A DNA stretch of 64,000 bases from positions 1 through 64,000 of the forward strand of contig JBNJGS010000005.1 of NCBI GenBank assembly GCA_051747965.1. The letters run 5' to 3'. The position numbers were made by a program, and so were the translations under genes. The notes under the pieces were generated by a model. That model ran no database searches, had not been told where the DNA came from, and saw only the letters and a program-made list of their open reading frames with translations. Origin of the DNA: JAQIBY01 sp051747965. Its GTDB lineage: Bacteria > Bacteroidota > Bacteroidia > Bacteroidales > ML635J-15. Position 1 is the first letter of the stretch, and every line of letters begins with the position of its first letter. Positions 46,151-54,889 of the stretch are shown in pieces.

Positions 46151-47571
46151 TGATCCGGCATTTCAACATAGCAATCATTTTTGTACTGCTTTTGTCCTTA
46201 TCAGCAAATGCTCAGCATAAGATCATAACCGACAGCATCAATATGGATACGACAACGGTCAGGGATCAAACAAAGCCTCTGACCCGCATTCTGTTTATTT
46301 TTGATTCTTCACAAAGCATGCTTGGCAGATGGGATGGACGCAGGAAAATTGATGTTGCCAGAAACCTGCTTTCAGAAATGCTGGATTCACTCAACACCAT
46401 TGACAATCTGGAAATAGGGCTGCGAGTATACGGACATCAAAAACCGGTCCCTCCGCAGGATTGCAGTGATACCAAACTGGAAGTACCTTTTGAAGAAGAC
46501 AATATCGGAGAAATTAATTTTGTCTTAGAAGAATTGGTAGCCAAAGGTACAACCCCCATCGCCCGTTCTCTGGAAGAAGGTGCTTACGATTTTCCTGATG
46601 ATGAATTCAGCAGGAACATCATTGTGCTGATTACTGATGGTGTAGAAGCCTGTGATGGAGACCCCTGTGCCGTTTCCCTTGCTCTGCAACAGAAAGGCGT
46701 AATTTTAAAACCCTTTATTATAGGCCTTGGTCTGGATGTTGACCTGAAAGATGTATTTGATTGTGTAGGATTTTATTTTGATGCATCAAATTCAAAACAA
46801 TTCCGCCACGCGCTTCACGCTGTAGTGGATCAGGTGATGAATTTCACAAGTGCCCAGGTAAATTTGCTCGATTCCAAAGGCAATCCCACAGAAACGAATG
46901 TTACCATGAGCTTCCACGATGAGCTTTCAGGAAAAATACGATACAATTATATTCACACCATCAATGAAAAAGGAAATCCGGACACCGTACTGCTGGATAT
47001 CATGACAAAATATGACCTGCAGGTACATACCATTCCGGAAGTCTGGAAAGACAGCATTGTTCTTAAGCCTGGCATTCATAACATCATTGAGGTTCCGGCA
47101 CCTCAGGGCTTTCTTGAAACAATTGTGGCAGGCAGCAATCCCGTCGACAATGGTATTTCATGCATTGTAAGAAAAAAAGGAAGCATGGAAACCCTGCACC
47201 TTCAGGATGCCAACAGCATACAAAAATACATTACCGGCAGCTATGATCTGGAGTTTTTAAGCCTTCCACGAATCAAAATAGAAAATGTAGACATAGAACA
47301 AAGCGAAGTAAGCCAGATTGTAATCCCTGAACCCGGCACTCTCAGGATAGATTTTCAGAATCATCCGATAGGATCAATTATTCATGAGGAGGGTGACTTT
47401 CAGGAAAAGATTTATACGCTGAACCCCTACGAGAAGGATCTTGAACTACGGCTTCAGCCAGGCACTTACCGTCTTGTGTACAGATATGCAAAAGACAAGA
47501 AAACGCGCAACAGCGTGGAAAAACAATTTAAAATAAGATCAGGAAAAACCTTAATTGTAAAAACAGATTGA
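46150..47571 (+). CDS. Exported von Willebrand factor A domain protein between transketolase halves
   Basis: A 473-residue protein with a signal peptide (ending SANAQ, about residue 24). The vWA domain (about 45-215) has a complete metal-ion adhesion site: D52-S53-S54-Q55-S56 (FDSSQSM), a threonine in AKGTTPIARSL and the aspartate of VLITDGVEACDG. Two disulfide-prone cysteines (ACDGDPCA) sit in the vWA domain. Residues 220-473 are strand-rich repeats with GNP/PGT turns, resembling carboxypeptidase-like modules, and contain no transmembrane helix. It shares one base with the upstream stop and has one base before the next ATG, so it is translated with both transketolase halves. Role unknown; the export signal places it in a different compartment from its neighbours. 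Confidence 0.85.
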   Translation: MIRHFNIAIIFVLLLSLSANAQHKIITDSINMDTTTVRDQTKPLTRILFIFDSSQSMLGRWDGRRKIDVARNLLSEMLDSLNTIDNLEIGLRVYGHQKPVPPQDCSDTKLEVPFEEDNIGEINFVLEELVAKGTTPIARSLEEGAYDFPDDEFSRNIIVLITDGVEACDGDPCAVSLALQQKGVILKPFIIGLGLDVDLKDVFDCVGFYFDASNSKQFRHALHAVVDQVMNFTSAQVNLLDSKGNPTETNVTMSFHDELSGKIRYNYIHTINEKGNPDTVLLDIMTKYDLQVHTIPEVWKDSIVLKPGIHNIIEVPAPQGFLETIVAGSNPVDNGISCIVRKKGSMETLHLQDANSIQKYITGSYDLEFLSLPRIKIENVDIEQSEVSQIVIPEPGTLRIDFQNHPIGSIIHEEGDFQEKIYTLNPYEKDLELRLQPGTYRLVYRYAKDKKTRNSVEKQFKIRSGKTLIVKTD

Positions 47572-47572
47572 C

Positions 47573-48526
47573 ATGAAATCATTTAAAATACAAAATGAAA
47601 AAGATACACGCTCTGGCTTTGGCGCAGGGCTTGCCGAACTGGGAGCCAAAAACAAAGATGTTGTGGCCCTCTGTGCCGATCTCACCGGCTCACTGAAAAT
47701 GAATGAATTTGCCGAAAAGTATCCGGACAGATTCTTCCAGACAGGCATCGCTGAAGCAAACATGATGGGTGTAGCTGCCGGTCTCACTACCGGAGGTAAA
47801 ATACCATTTGCCGGCACATTTGCCAATTTTGCAACAGGCCGGGTATATGACCAGGTCCGGCAAAGTATCGCCTATTCCGGTAAAAATGTAAAAATCTGTG
47901 CCTCCCACGCAGGCATTACTCTTGGTGAAGATGGTGCAACCCATCAGATCATGGAAGACATCGGCCTGATGAGAATGCTGCCCGGCATGATGGTAATCAA
48001 TCCATGCGATTACAATCAGACAAAAGCAGCAACCCTTGCCATTGCCGAGCACGAGGGACCGGTTTATCTGAGATTTGGCCGCCCCAAAGTACCCAACTTC
48101 ACACCTGAAAATCAAACTTTCATACCAGGAGAAGCAATTCAGCTCAATGAAGGCACAGACCTGACAATTATTGCCACAGGCCACATGGTCTGGAAAGCCA
48201 TAGAGGCCGGAAAGATTCTTGAAGAGAAAGGCATTTCTGTGGATTTATTGAATATCCATACAATTAAACCTTTAGACAAAGAAGCCATCTTACAATCTGT
48301 TAGCAAAACCGGTGCTGTGGTAACTGCAGAAGAACATTTGATGAATGGCGGCCTGGGTGATGCTGTGGCACAAGTACTTGGCCACTATCTCCCCTGCCCT
48401 GTTGAAATGGTGGCTGTAGACGACAAGTTTGGTGAAAGTGGAAAACCAGAGGATTTGATGAAAAAATACGGACTGGACACATCAGACATTGTCGAAGCTG
48501 CAGAAAGAGCCATGGCGCGCAAATAA
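47573..48526 (+). CDS. Transketolase, C-terminal subunit
   Basis: A 317-residue protein matching the second half of transketolase (pyrimidine-binding and C-terminal domains). The catalytic glutamate is E61 in TGIAEANMMGVAAGL; SHAGITLGEDGATHQ and IATGHMVWKAIEAGKIL follow, and the C-terminal EEHLMNGGLGDAVAQVL segment is typical. It completes the enzyme with the subunit encoded at 45302. Only six bases separate it from the ECF sigma factor gene, so the latter is probably on the same message. Confidence 0.92.
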   Translation: MKSFKIQNEKDTRSGFGAGLAELGAKNKDVVALCADLTGSLKMNEFAEKYPDRFFQTGIAEANMMGVAAGLTTGGKIPFAGTFANFATGRVYDQVRQSIAYSGKNVKICASHAGITLGEDGATHQIMEDIGLMRMLPGMMVINPCDYNQTKAATLAIAEHEGPVYLRFGRPKVPNFTPENQTFIPGEAIQLNEGTDLTIIATGHMVWKAIEAGKILEEKGISVDLLNIHTIKPLDKEAILQSVSKTGAVVTAEEHLMNGGLGDAVAQVLGHYLPCPVEMVAVDDKFGESGKPEDLMKKYGLDTSDIVEAAERAMARK

Positions 48527-48532
48527 GGTTGA

Positions 48533-49081
48533 ATGACAGATACACTTTCCGATAAGGAAATCATAAAAATGTTCAGGGAAGATAACCCTGATTACGCTTT
48601 CCATTTTCTGGTACAGAAATATCAGGAAAGACTTTACTTTGTCATACGCAAAATCCTGATTATTCATGAAGACACTGATGATATCCTGCAGGAAAGCTTT
48701 ATCAAAATCTATCAGAACCTGGGCGAATTCAGAGGCGATTCAGAATTGTTCTCCTGGATGTACCGCATTGCTGTCAATGAAGCACTGAATTATCTGAGAA
48801 AACAAAAACGTAAGCATGTGTTTTCTCCCGTATCCTATGAAGACAAGCTATCACAGAATCTGAGTGCAGATGCATATTTTGATGGTGATGAAGCCGAGGC
48901 CAGACTGCAGAAAGCCATTCTCAGTCTGCCACAAAAGCAAAGACTTGTTTTCAACATGAAATACTACGACAATCTGAAATATGACGATATGTCCGAAATA
49001 TTAAAAACAAGCACAGGCGCATTGAAAGCCTCTTATCACCATGCAGTAAAAAAAATCGAAAAATACCTTAAGAGTGATTAA
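48533..49081 (+). CDS. ECF-type RNA polymerase sigma factor
   Basis: A 182-residue sigma-70 family factor of the extracytoplasmic-function type. Region 2 reads FHFLVQKYQERLYFVIRKIL...DTDDILQESFIKIYQNL with the FSWMYRIAVNEALNYLRKQKR -10-recognition helix. Region 4 reads LPQKQRLVFNMKYYDNLKYDDMSEIL with a helix-turn-helix. It directs polymerase to stress or envelope regulons. Six bases after transketolase, and followed by two small genes of the usual sensor type, it may be autoregulated or simply co-expressed with central metabolism. Confidence 0.93.
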   Translation: MTDTLSDKEIIKMFREDNPDYAFHFLVQKYQERLYFVIRKILIIHEDTDDILQESFIKIYQNLGEFRGDSELFSWMYRIAVNEALNYLRKQKRKHVFSPVSYEDKLSQNLSADAYFDGDEAEARLQKAILSLPQKQRLVFNMKYYDNLKYDDMSEILKTSTGALKASYHHAVKKIEKYLKSD

Positions 49082-49125
49082 ACCAATGCCCTGGTTTTGC
49101 ATCTAATTTGTAACAACACCAACAG

Positions 49126-49542
49126 ATGAAAAAGATTGATGACATACCAAAAAAGAACAGCTTCAAGGCTCCGGATGACTATTTCGACAGCTTTGAAAGC
49201 AGGTTGCAGCAACGGCTTGAAACAAGAAAGCAGAAGCAGAATCTGCCCGTATGGCAAGCAGTAAAACCCTATTTTTACATGCTGGCATTTTTTGCAGGTA
49301 TGGCTTTTTTACTCAAAGTCGGTATAAACCACTTTTCAGAAGATTTTCAGAACCAGTTTCCAAATACAGAGATTGCTGAAAATCAAAGTCTGTATTATGA
49401 ATATGAATTTATCAGCGAGGAAATGATCTATGATGAATTGATCAGCGATCCTGCCAGTGCCATTACAGAAAATGAACTGGACGAGGAAGCTATGGTCACC
49501 TACCTTGCAGATTATGAAATAGAATATTTACTTTACGAATAA
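49126..49542 (+). CDS. Small single-span membrane protein, candidate anti-sigma factor
   Basis: A 138-residue protein. A charged cytoplasmic N-terminus (FKAPDDYFDSFESRLQQRL) is typical of proteins encoded beside Bacteroidota ECF sigma factors. One transmembrane helix (about residues 48-68, YFYMLAFFAGMAFLLKV) and an acidic outer tail with many Asp/Glu/Tyr follow. It starts 44 bases after the sigma gene and 10 bases before the periplasmic Spy-like gene. Its position and topology suggest an anti-sigma or sensor role, though no ZAS zinc motif is visible. No named family is recognised with certainty. Confidence 0.7.
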   Translation: MKKIDDIPKKNSFKAPDDYFDSFESRLQQRLETRKQKQNLPVWQAVKPYFYMLAFFAGMAFLLKVGINHFSEDFQNQFPNTEIAENQSLYYEYEFISEEMIYDELISDPASAITENELDEEAMVTYLADYEIEYLLYE

Positions 49543-49552
49543 AAAAACAACT

Positions 49553-50050
49553 ATGAATAAGATTTTGATAATCATCCTTGTGCTTTTGCTCCCTGTGGTG
49601 GCCTTTTCCCAGAAAAGAAGTCACCATGAAGCCATGCAGGCAGAAAAGGTTTCATACCTCACCCAACAGCTTGAGCTGAGTGTAATTGAAGCACAAAAAT
49701 TCTGGCCAGTTTACAATGCCTTCCAGGATGAACTTAAAGAAATTGCTTTGGAGCGCAGACAACTGGCAGCAAAAACCTGCATCAGACATGAGAATGATTT
49801 GAGCAAAAAACAAATTGAAGAGAATATCGATCGCATGATTGAACTGGAAACGCTCAAGGCTGAAACCGAAGCAAAATACCATGAAAAATTCAAGCAGGTA
49901 TTGCCCATAGAAAAAGTTGCCAGCCTCTATCATTACGAAAAAGAATTCAGAAGACACCTGTTGGAAAAATACCGCAAGCACGGCCGTGGTGGCATGCATG
50001 GCGGTCAGGGTGAAAGAGCACCGGCTCACATGGATTGTTTAGCAGATTAA
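49553..50050 (+). CDS. Spy/CpxP-like periplasmic protein (LTxxQ-related)
   Basis: A 165-residue exported protein: signal peptide ending VAFSQ, then an all-helical, highly charged region (EKVSYLTQQLELSVIEAQKFW, ENIDRMIELETLKAETEAKYHEKFKQVLP) like the Spy/CpxP and CnrX families of periplasmic metal or stress sensors. The tail is His/Gly-rich (HGRGGMHGGQG, plus a final DCLAD), which might bind metal. As the last gene of the sigma/anti-sigma module it probably reports envelope or metal stress. A strong terminator follows. Confidence 0.8.
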   Translation: MNKILIIILVLLLPVVAFSQKRSHHEAMQAEKVSYLTQQLELSVIEAQKFWPVYNAFQDELKEIALERRQLAAKTCIRHENDLSKKQIEENIDRMIELETLKAETEAKYHEKFKQVLPIEKVASLYHYEKEFRRHLLEKYRKHGRGGMHGGQGERAPAHMDCLAD

Positions 50051-50063
50051 GAAATCTGCAGTT

Positions 50064-50108
50064 AATAAAAAATGCCTGTAAGCTCAAGGCCTACAGGCAT
50101 TTTTTATT
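50064..50108. terminator. Bidirectional terminator between the sigma operon and the rluD-type gene
   Basis: AATAAAAAATGCCTGTA pairs with TACAGGCATTTTTTATT around AGCTCAAGGCC. A/T tracts on both sides serve both convergent operons; the stop of the minus-strand gene lies inside it. Confidence 0.87.
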
Positions 50109-51153
50109 CTTCGGTGTCACGAAACGAAACATATTGCCGCCAGCGGTCAATGACCTTTTGCATATTATCCGATATATCAGAATCAAAGGACATCCAGTCT
50201 CCGCTTACCGGATGCTTAAACCCTAAAGTTTTAGCATGCAATGCCTGATGCGGCAACAGGCGGAAACAATTGTTTACAAATTGCTTGTACTTTGTAAAAA
50301 CCGTTCCCCTCAACACTTTATCACCACCATATTCAAAATCACCAAAAAGGGGATGCTTTATATGCTGAAAGTGCGCACGTATTTGATGTGTACGCCCGGT
50401 TTCAAGCTTACATTCAACCAGGCTGACATATCCAAATTCTTCTATCAGCCGGTAGTGAGTTACGGCAGGTTTTCCGTGCTCTCCTTCGGGAAAAACGCTC
50501 ATCACCTTGCGGTTTTTCAGGCTGCGGCCGATATGTCCTTCAATGCTTCCTTCCGCAGGCTTTGGTAAGCCCCAGACCAGCGCATGATAGAGACGTTCTG
50601 ATGTTTTATCGGCAAACTGTTTCGCCAGAAAATTCAGTGCATGTTCGTTTTTTGCCACTACGAGCAAGCCTGAGGTATTTTTATCAATGCGATGCACGAG
50701 GCCCGGCCGGGCGTTGTCATTTTGGAAAAGCGGAAGGTTTCTGAAACGGTACATCAGGGCGTTCAACAATGTTCCGGTATAATTCCCATAACCCGGATGC
50801 ACAACCATGCCGGCAGGTTTGTTTACCACAATCAGGTCATCATCTTCATAAACAACATCCAGGGGGATATCTTCGGGGATCAATTCTATTTCACGGCGCG
50901 GATAATCCATTCGGATACTAACACGATCACCGGGCTTTACCTTATAATTTGGTTTTCGCGGCTCATCATTGACAAAAATATTGCCGGCTTCAGATGCTGA
51001 CTGAATTTTGCTGCGCGAGGTATTTTCCATTTTATCAACCAGAAACTTATCCAGCCGGATAATTCCCTGACCCGGGTCGGCTGTAAAATGGTAATGTTCA
51101 TACAATTCTTCCTCTTCCGGATTCTGACCGGCCAGATCATTGTTTTCTGTCAT
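50104..51153 (-). CDS. RluD-type 23S rRNA pseudouridine synthase (RluA family)
   Basis: A 349-residue enzyme with an N-terminal S4 RNA-binding domain (IRLDKFLVDKM...SRSKIQSA, VNDEPRKPNYKVKPGD). The catalytic domain carries the invariant aspartate D157 in VHRIDKNTSGLLVVAKN. The family motif VVNKPAGMVVHPG and the late CKLETGRTHQIRAH are present. It converts uridines to pseudouridines, most likely in helix 69 of 23S rRNA (RluD), although other RluA targets cannot be excluded. It is the last gene of a PASTA - T9SS cargo - synthase operon. Confidence 0.9.
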   Translation of the reverse strand: MTENNDLAGQNPEEEELYEHYHFTADPGQGIIRLDKFLVDKMENTSRSKIQSASEAGNIFVNDEPRKPNYKVKPGDRVSIRMDYPRREIELIPEDIPLDVVYEDDDLIVVNKPAGMVVHPGYGNYTGTLLNALMYRFRNLPLFQNDNARPGLVHRIDKNTSGLLVVAKNEHALNFLAKQFADKTSERLYHALVWGLPKPAEGSIEGHIGRSLKNRKVMSVFPEGEHGKPAVTHYRLIEEFGYVSLVECKLETGRTHQIRAHFQHIKHPLFGDFEYGGDKVLRGTVFTKYKQFVNNCFRLLPHQALHAKTLGFKHPVSGDWMSFDSDISDNMQKVIDRWRQYVSFRDTEE

Positions 51154-51170
51154 AGGTAAATTCTCTGCTA

Positions 51171-53030
51171 TCAGTTAATCATCAACTTTTTGCGGCTTAG
51201 TATCCCGTCATTGTTTTCAAAAACCACAATATACATGCCCCGTGGCAATGCGCTGAGGTCAATTCTTTGTGTATACAAGCCCTGTTTCACCACCCTTCCT
51301 GCTGCTGATATTATTTGAAACCTGTCAAAATCCATATCACCACTGAGATTGACATAATTCCGGGCAGGATTGGGGTAAAGCCTTATTTCTTTGCCGGATA
51401 CAGGTAGTTTTTCAGGTATGGAAACAAATTCGTTTTCAGAGAATACAGGACGCATCATCAATGCCCCTTCAAAGCTTGATACCTGCCATTGTCCAAACAT
51501 ATTAATATGAATATTTTCACTGGCATCACGGCTTTTATCGAAACCAACATTGAGCATATCATCCGTGGTTTTGACCCAGCCGATGTGAAAAGTATCTGCA
51601 ATATAAACCGGCGTATCCAGGGCATAATACCGATACTGAAATAAACTATCTTTAAATTCCGGTTTCACACCAATCTGATACCTCAGTGTATCTCCGGGCA
51701 AGCCATTATCATCTTCCCAGACGGTAAGATAAAAATAGTTTTCATTGGCATTATTAAGTACATGGTTAAAATAAATATAAACGCCTCTAAGTGTATCGGC
51801 AGTGACCGTGGAAAACCGATATGCCAGTGCAGCTGAGGCAGTTCCAACACCACCAATTCCATAACCGGCCTCAGGCACGCCATCATCATAAGCATAATAG
51901 TTCTCAAATTTTTGCTCAAAATAGGTTGTATCATTCCAGCGGAACATTTCTCTGTCCGAGACAGTATCCGTTTTCAGCACACCCTTCATCATAAATCTGG
52001 CGGAATCCGGCAAATCCGAATCAAATGTAAAATCATCGACAGGCCTGGTATATTCGATAATTTCCTGAGCAAAGATATTTTCATTGTCATTGATGATAGA
52101 AAAGTCACTCCCGTTTCCCCAGAGATCAGTAATATGCACTTGTCTGTCAACCTGCACATCTGTTTCTCCGTTGTTTCGGTAACGGAATGTAACAGAATCC
52201 CGCATAAAGTCATCAGGTGCAGTCAGAAAATGCTTCCACGGCATGGTGGCATAATCCTTAAGCAGAGGCGAGAAGTTATCCATAAAGGCCACATCTTCTA
52301 TCAGTGTATCCACAGATGATCTTGCTGTATCAAGATAAATATAATCAAGATTCCACACATCATTGTTGGAGTTAAAAGACGGTTCCGGGGAGTTGGCTAC
52401 TGCGGATGCATAGTTTTTAAATCTGAAACGGAATCCCTTTTTCAAAAAGTGTGCTTCTGTAATGGGAATAATCACATCGTTAAAAACAGAATCAATTTGC
52501 CCTCCGGGTGAATTCCAGACACCAATCCAGGTGGTATCAGGAGATGTCATTTCCAACACCAGGGAATCCTGTTCTTCCGGCATTTTGGAATGGCCTCCGG
52601 CCTGATAAACAAAACTCAGGAACACTGAATCCTCTGCTGCGTACTCAAGATTTATTGGCCTTGAAGTCAGATAATCTGACACTTCTCCGCCACTGGATAG
52701 CGGCCTGATTTCTCCCAATGAATCCGCCTGGTCAAAGCTGGCCACACCGTATGACCATGGATTTTTCCCCCATTGGTTGTTGATATACACATCGTATCCC
52801 GTCCATCGGTTCTGGTCAGGATAAACAGAGATAAGTGCAAAGTCATCAAAGAATGGCAGCTCCAGGGTATCAGAGGTTTCAGCAGATGTTTTGGGTAATA
52901 AATCGGGTCTTTGCTTAAGTATCTTCCTGAGCTGCGGATTGCCATCAAGCCCGATGAGTTGCTCCTGGGCCTGGGAAAATCCAGCAGCCAAAGTGAGGAT
53001 CAACAAGATATTAATTAATTTCTTCATCAT
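51171..53030 (-). CDS. Exported protein with T9SS type A sorting domain
   Basis: A 619-residue protein from ATG 53030 (ATG 53027 equally good). A signal peptide ending FSQAQ is followed by a DTLELPFFDDFA segment, a common start of Bacteroidota T9SS proteins with choice-of-anchor-type domains. The middle is a large beta-rich region without catalytic motifs (RYRNNGETDVQVDRQV looks CARDB-like). The end is a type A sorting domain (IRLYPNPARNYVNLSG, LPRGMYIVVFEN, SRKKLMIN). The start overlaps the PASTA gene's stop by about 20 bases, and RluD-type synthase follows 17 bases later. Function unknown. Confidence 0.83.
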   Translation of the reverse strand: MMKKLINILLILTLAAGFSQAQEQLIGLDGNPQLRKILKQRPDLLPKTSAETSDTLELPFFDDFALISVYPDQNRWTGYDVYINNQWGKNPWSYGVASFDQADSLGEIRPLSSGGEVSDYLTSRPINLEYAAEDSVFLSFVYQAGGHSKMPEEQDSLVLEMTSPDTTWIGVWNSPGGQIDSVFNDVIIPITEAHFLKKGFRFRFKNYASAVANSPEPSFNSNNDVWNLDYIYLDTARSSVDTLIEDVAFMDNFSPLLKDYATMPWKHFLTAPDDFMRDSVTFRYRNNGETDVQVDRQVHITDLWGNGSDFSIINDNENIFAQEIIEYTRPVDDFTFDSDLPDSARFMMKGVLKTDTVSDREMFRWNDTTYFEQKFENYYAYDDGVPEAGYGIGGVGTASAALAYRFSTVTADTLRGVYIYFNHVLNNANENYFYLTVWEDDNGLPGDTLRYQIGVKPEFKDSLFQYRYYALDTPVYIADTFHIGWVKTTDDMLNVGFDKSRDASENIHINMFGQWQVSSFEGALMMRPVFSENEFVSIPEKLPVSGKEIRLYPNPARNYVNLSGDMDFDRFQIISAAGRVVKQGLYTQRIDLSALPRGMYIVVFENNDGILSRKKLMIN

Positions 53031-53895
53031 TTTCTTCTCTGTTCTCAAAATGAGATTTCAGGGAATCCAGTCGTACAGAATCCATCAGCACAGAATCAGG
53101 AACAAATTCCGGTATTTTTGTACTGTCGGTGGATAACCACAGATCGACTGAAGTTCCCATATTGACATTATTTATTGTATCAAACGCAGGATATTGCTTA
53201 TATATTTTGGCTTCAACCGAATCTTTTTCGTTTTCTACAGTTTCATCGTACATCACGGCCCCAACATTCAGGTACTTATCATTCAGGATATTGGTAGCTG
53301 CGTCAAGTGCCACACCTTCCACATTGGGCACATAGGTTTTCTCGTCGCTGAGCCCCTGTCCGAGGACAAGATCAATTGTATCTCCTTTGAAAATCTCTTT
53401 TCCGGCTTTCACGATTTCACCCCTGACTTTCATTCTCAGCACCACATTTTTACCAATATCGGGGATATACTCAAGTTTGCCGATAGCAAACCCATAAGCT
53501 TCCAGGGTTGATCTGGCCTGCCTCAGGGAAATATTCAAAATATCGGGCAGCACAACCATTTCCGGCATTTCGGCATTTTTCACAAGATATATCGTGCGCC
53601 CTTCCTTTACTTTTGTCCCGGGTCTGGGATATTGCTCGGCGATAGCACCCAGGGGAACATCATCAGCAAAAGTTGAATCGGTAATCTCAAATTCCATATT
53701 CTGCTGATTACAGATATCCTGTACTTCAGCTTTTTTCAGTCCAATCAGGTCGGGTACTGTATGTGATTCACCATGATCTGTATAAATCCGTAAAAACTGT
53801 AACGCTCCAAACACCAAAACAATCACAATTACAATTGCCAGTAGCAGGTTTACAAGAAACAGGCGGCTGATTAAAAACCTAAAAAACTTTTTCAT
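53011..53895 (-). CDS. PASTA domain-containing membrane protein
   Basis: A 294-residue protein with one N-terminal membrane anchor (residues about 8-35) and three extracytoplasmic PASTA units, recognisable by their VPD(L/I) or VPNVEG openings and paired AxxxL cores. The units start at TVPDLIGLKKAEVQ, VLPDILNISLRQARSTL and YVPNVEGVALDAATNIL. PASTA domains bind cell-wall fragments or build scaffolds in kinases and penicillin-binding proteins; this protein has no kinase or transpeptidase domain. Standalone PASTA proteins next to RluD-type synthase genes are common in Bacteroidota. It is the first gene of the operon. Confidence 0.9.
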   Translation of the reverse strand: MKKFFRFLISRLFLVNLLLAIVIVIVLVFGALQFLRIYTDHGESHTVPDLIGLKKAEVQDICNQQNMEFEITDSTFADDVPLGAIAEQYPRPGTKVKEGRTIYLVKNAEMPEMVVLPDILNISLRQARSTLEAYGFAIGKLEYIPDIGKNVVLRMKVRGEIVKAGKEIFKGDTIDLVLGQGLSDEKTYVPNVEGVALDAATNILNDKYLNVGAVMYDETVENEKDSVEAKIYKQYPAFDTINNVNMGTSVDLWLSTDSTKIPEFVPDSVLMDSVRLDSLKSHFENREENDEEIN

Positions 53896-54032
53896 TCGGT
53901 CATGTTTTTGCTAATGTGTAAAATTATTAAAATCCCTGCATTATACAAGGTTTAGAATTGGATAATTTATTTCGGTCTGACTACAATATTGTCAGGAGCC
54001 AAAAGATGGCTTGTTTTCTTTCTCTCTGTGAT

Positions 54033-54063
54033 TTTGGATTGTCCTGAAAAATCATTATTTTTG
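54033..54063 (+). promoter_or_regulatory. Promoter of elbB
   Basis: TTTG at 54033-54036, a 19-base spacer and TATTTTTG at 54056-54063: a complete match to the Bacteroidota consensus, 15 bases before the ATG at 54079. It rules out the longer upstream reading frame. Confidence 0.75.
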
Positions 54064-54078
54064 ATAAAAAGCGAAATT

Positions 54079-54729
54079 ATGGATAAGAAAAAAGTTGCTG
54101 TTATTCTTGCCGGAAGTGGTGTATATGACGGATCAGAAATACATGAGACCAGCATGGCCATGTATGCACTGGCAAAAAATGAAATCTCCTATCAATGTTT
54201 TGCACCCGACATCCCACAGGCACATGTAATCAATCACCTCAATGGTGAGGAAATGAAAGAAAACCGAAATGTTCTCATTGAATCTGCAAGAATTGCACGA
54301 GGAGAAATCAGCGAACTGAGTGAACTCCGGGAAACAGATTATGATGCCATTTTGATTCCGGGCGGTTTTGGTGCTGCAAAAAATCTTTGTGATTATGCCT
54401 TCAAACAGGATCAGATGAGTGTTCATACTGGAGTGGAACGAGTCATTAATATTTTCCATTCTGCCGGAAAACCCATCGGTGCCATGTGTATTGCACCAGT
54501 CATCATTGCAAAAGTACTGGGAGCAAAAGTCACCATAGGGCAAGATCCGGAAACTGCAAAGTCGATTGAAAGCCTGGGCGGAAAGCATGAAAACAAAGAA
54601 GCCACCGACATCACAATTGATGAGCAAAACAAGGTAGTTACTACCCCGGGTTATATGCTGGCTTCAAATCCCTATGAAATCGGAGAAGGTGCCGAAGCCA
54701 TGGTGGAAGCCCTGAAGGGCATGATGTAA
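54079..54729 (+). CDS. elbB: Isoprenoid biosynthesis glyoxalase ElbB (DJ-1/PfpI family)
   Basis: A 216-residue protein of the DJ-1/PfpI superfamily, ElbB branch. VAVILAGSGVYDGSEIHE at the N-terminus, YDAILIPGGFGAAKNLCDYA in the middle and GKPIGAMCIAPVIIAKVLG (nucleophilic cysteine) are the ElbB signature; VTTPGYMLA follows. ElbB proteins act as glyoxalases and were linked to isoprenoid metabolism. The start is fixed by the promoter just upstream. Single gene. Confidence 0.92.
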   Translation: MDKKKVAVILAGSGVYDGSEIHETSMAMYALAKNEISYQCFAPDIPQAHVINHLNGEEMKENRNVLIESARIARGEISELSELRETDYDAILIPGGFGAAKNLCDYAFKQDQMSVHTGVERVINIFHSAGKPIGAMCIAPVIIAKVLGAKVTIGQDPETAKSIESLGGKHENKEATDITIDEQNKVVTTPGYMLASNPYEIGEGAEAMVEALKGMM

Positions 54730-54889
54730 TCAAAACAGAAATTCCTGCCCATTTCCCGGTAAAAGGACATTTGAGTTACCGGAACAAGTGATTTTTGTCT
54801 GTGGTGGAGCAAAATCATATTAATCCTGAAAGTGGCATTTCCTTTCAGGAAATAATACCATCTTTGCCTGATTTTTAACAAGACAAACA

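Noticed and set aside
53990..54010. Plus-strand intergenic inverted repeat ACAATATTGT near 53980 as operator
   Set aside because: Only ten bases of symmetry, expected by chance in a window of this size.
53989..54078. 30-codon upstream extension of elbB
   Set aside because: A complete promoter lies inside it and the family begins at MDKKKVAVIL.
54758..54784. CCGGTAA...TTACCGG hairpin after elbB as terminator
   Set aside because: No T tract follows and the loop is long; could be regulatory but there is too little support.
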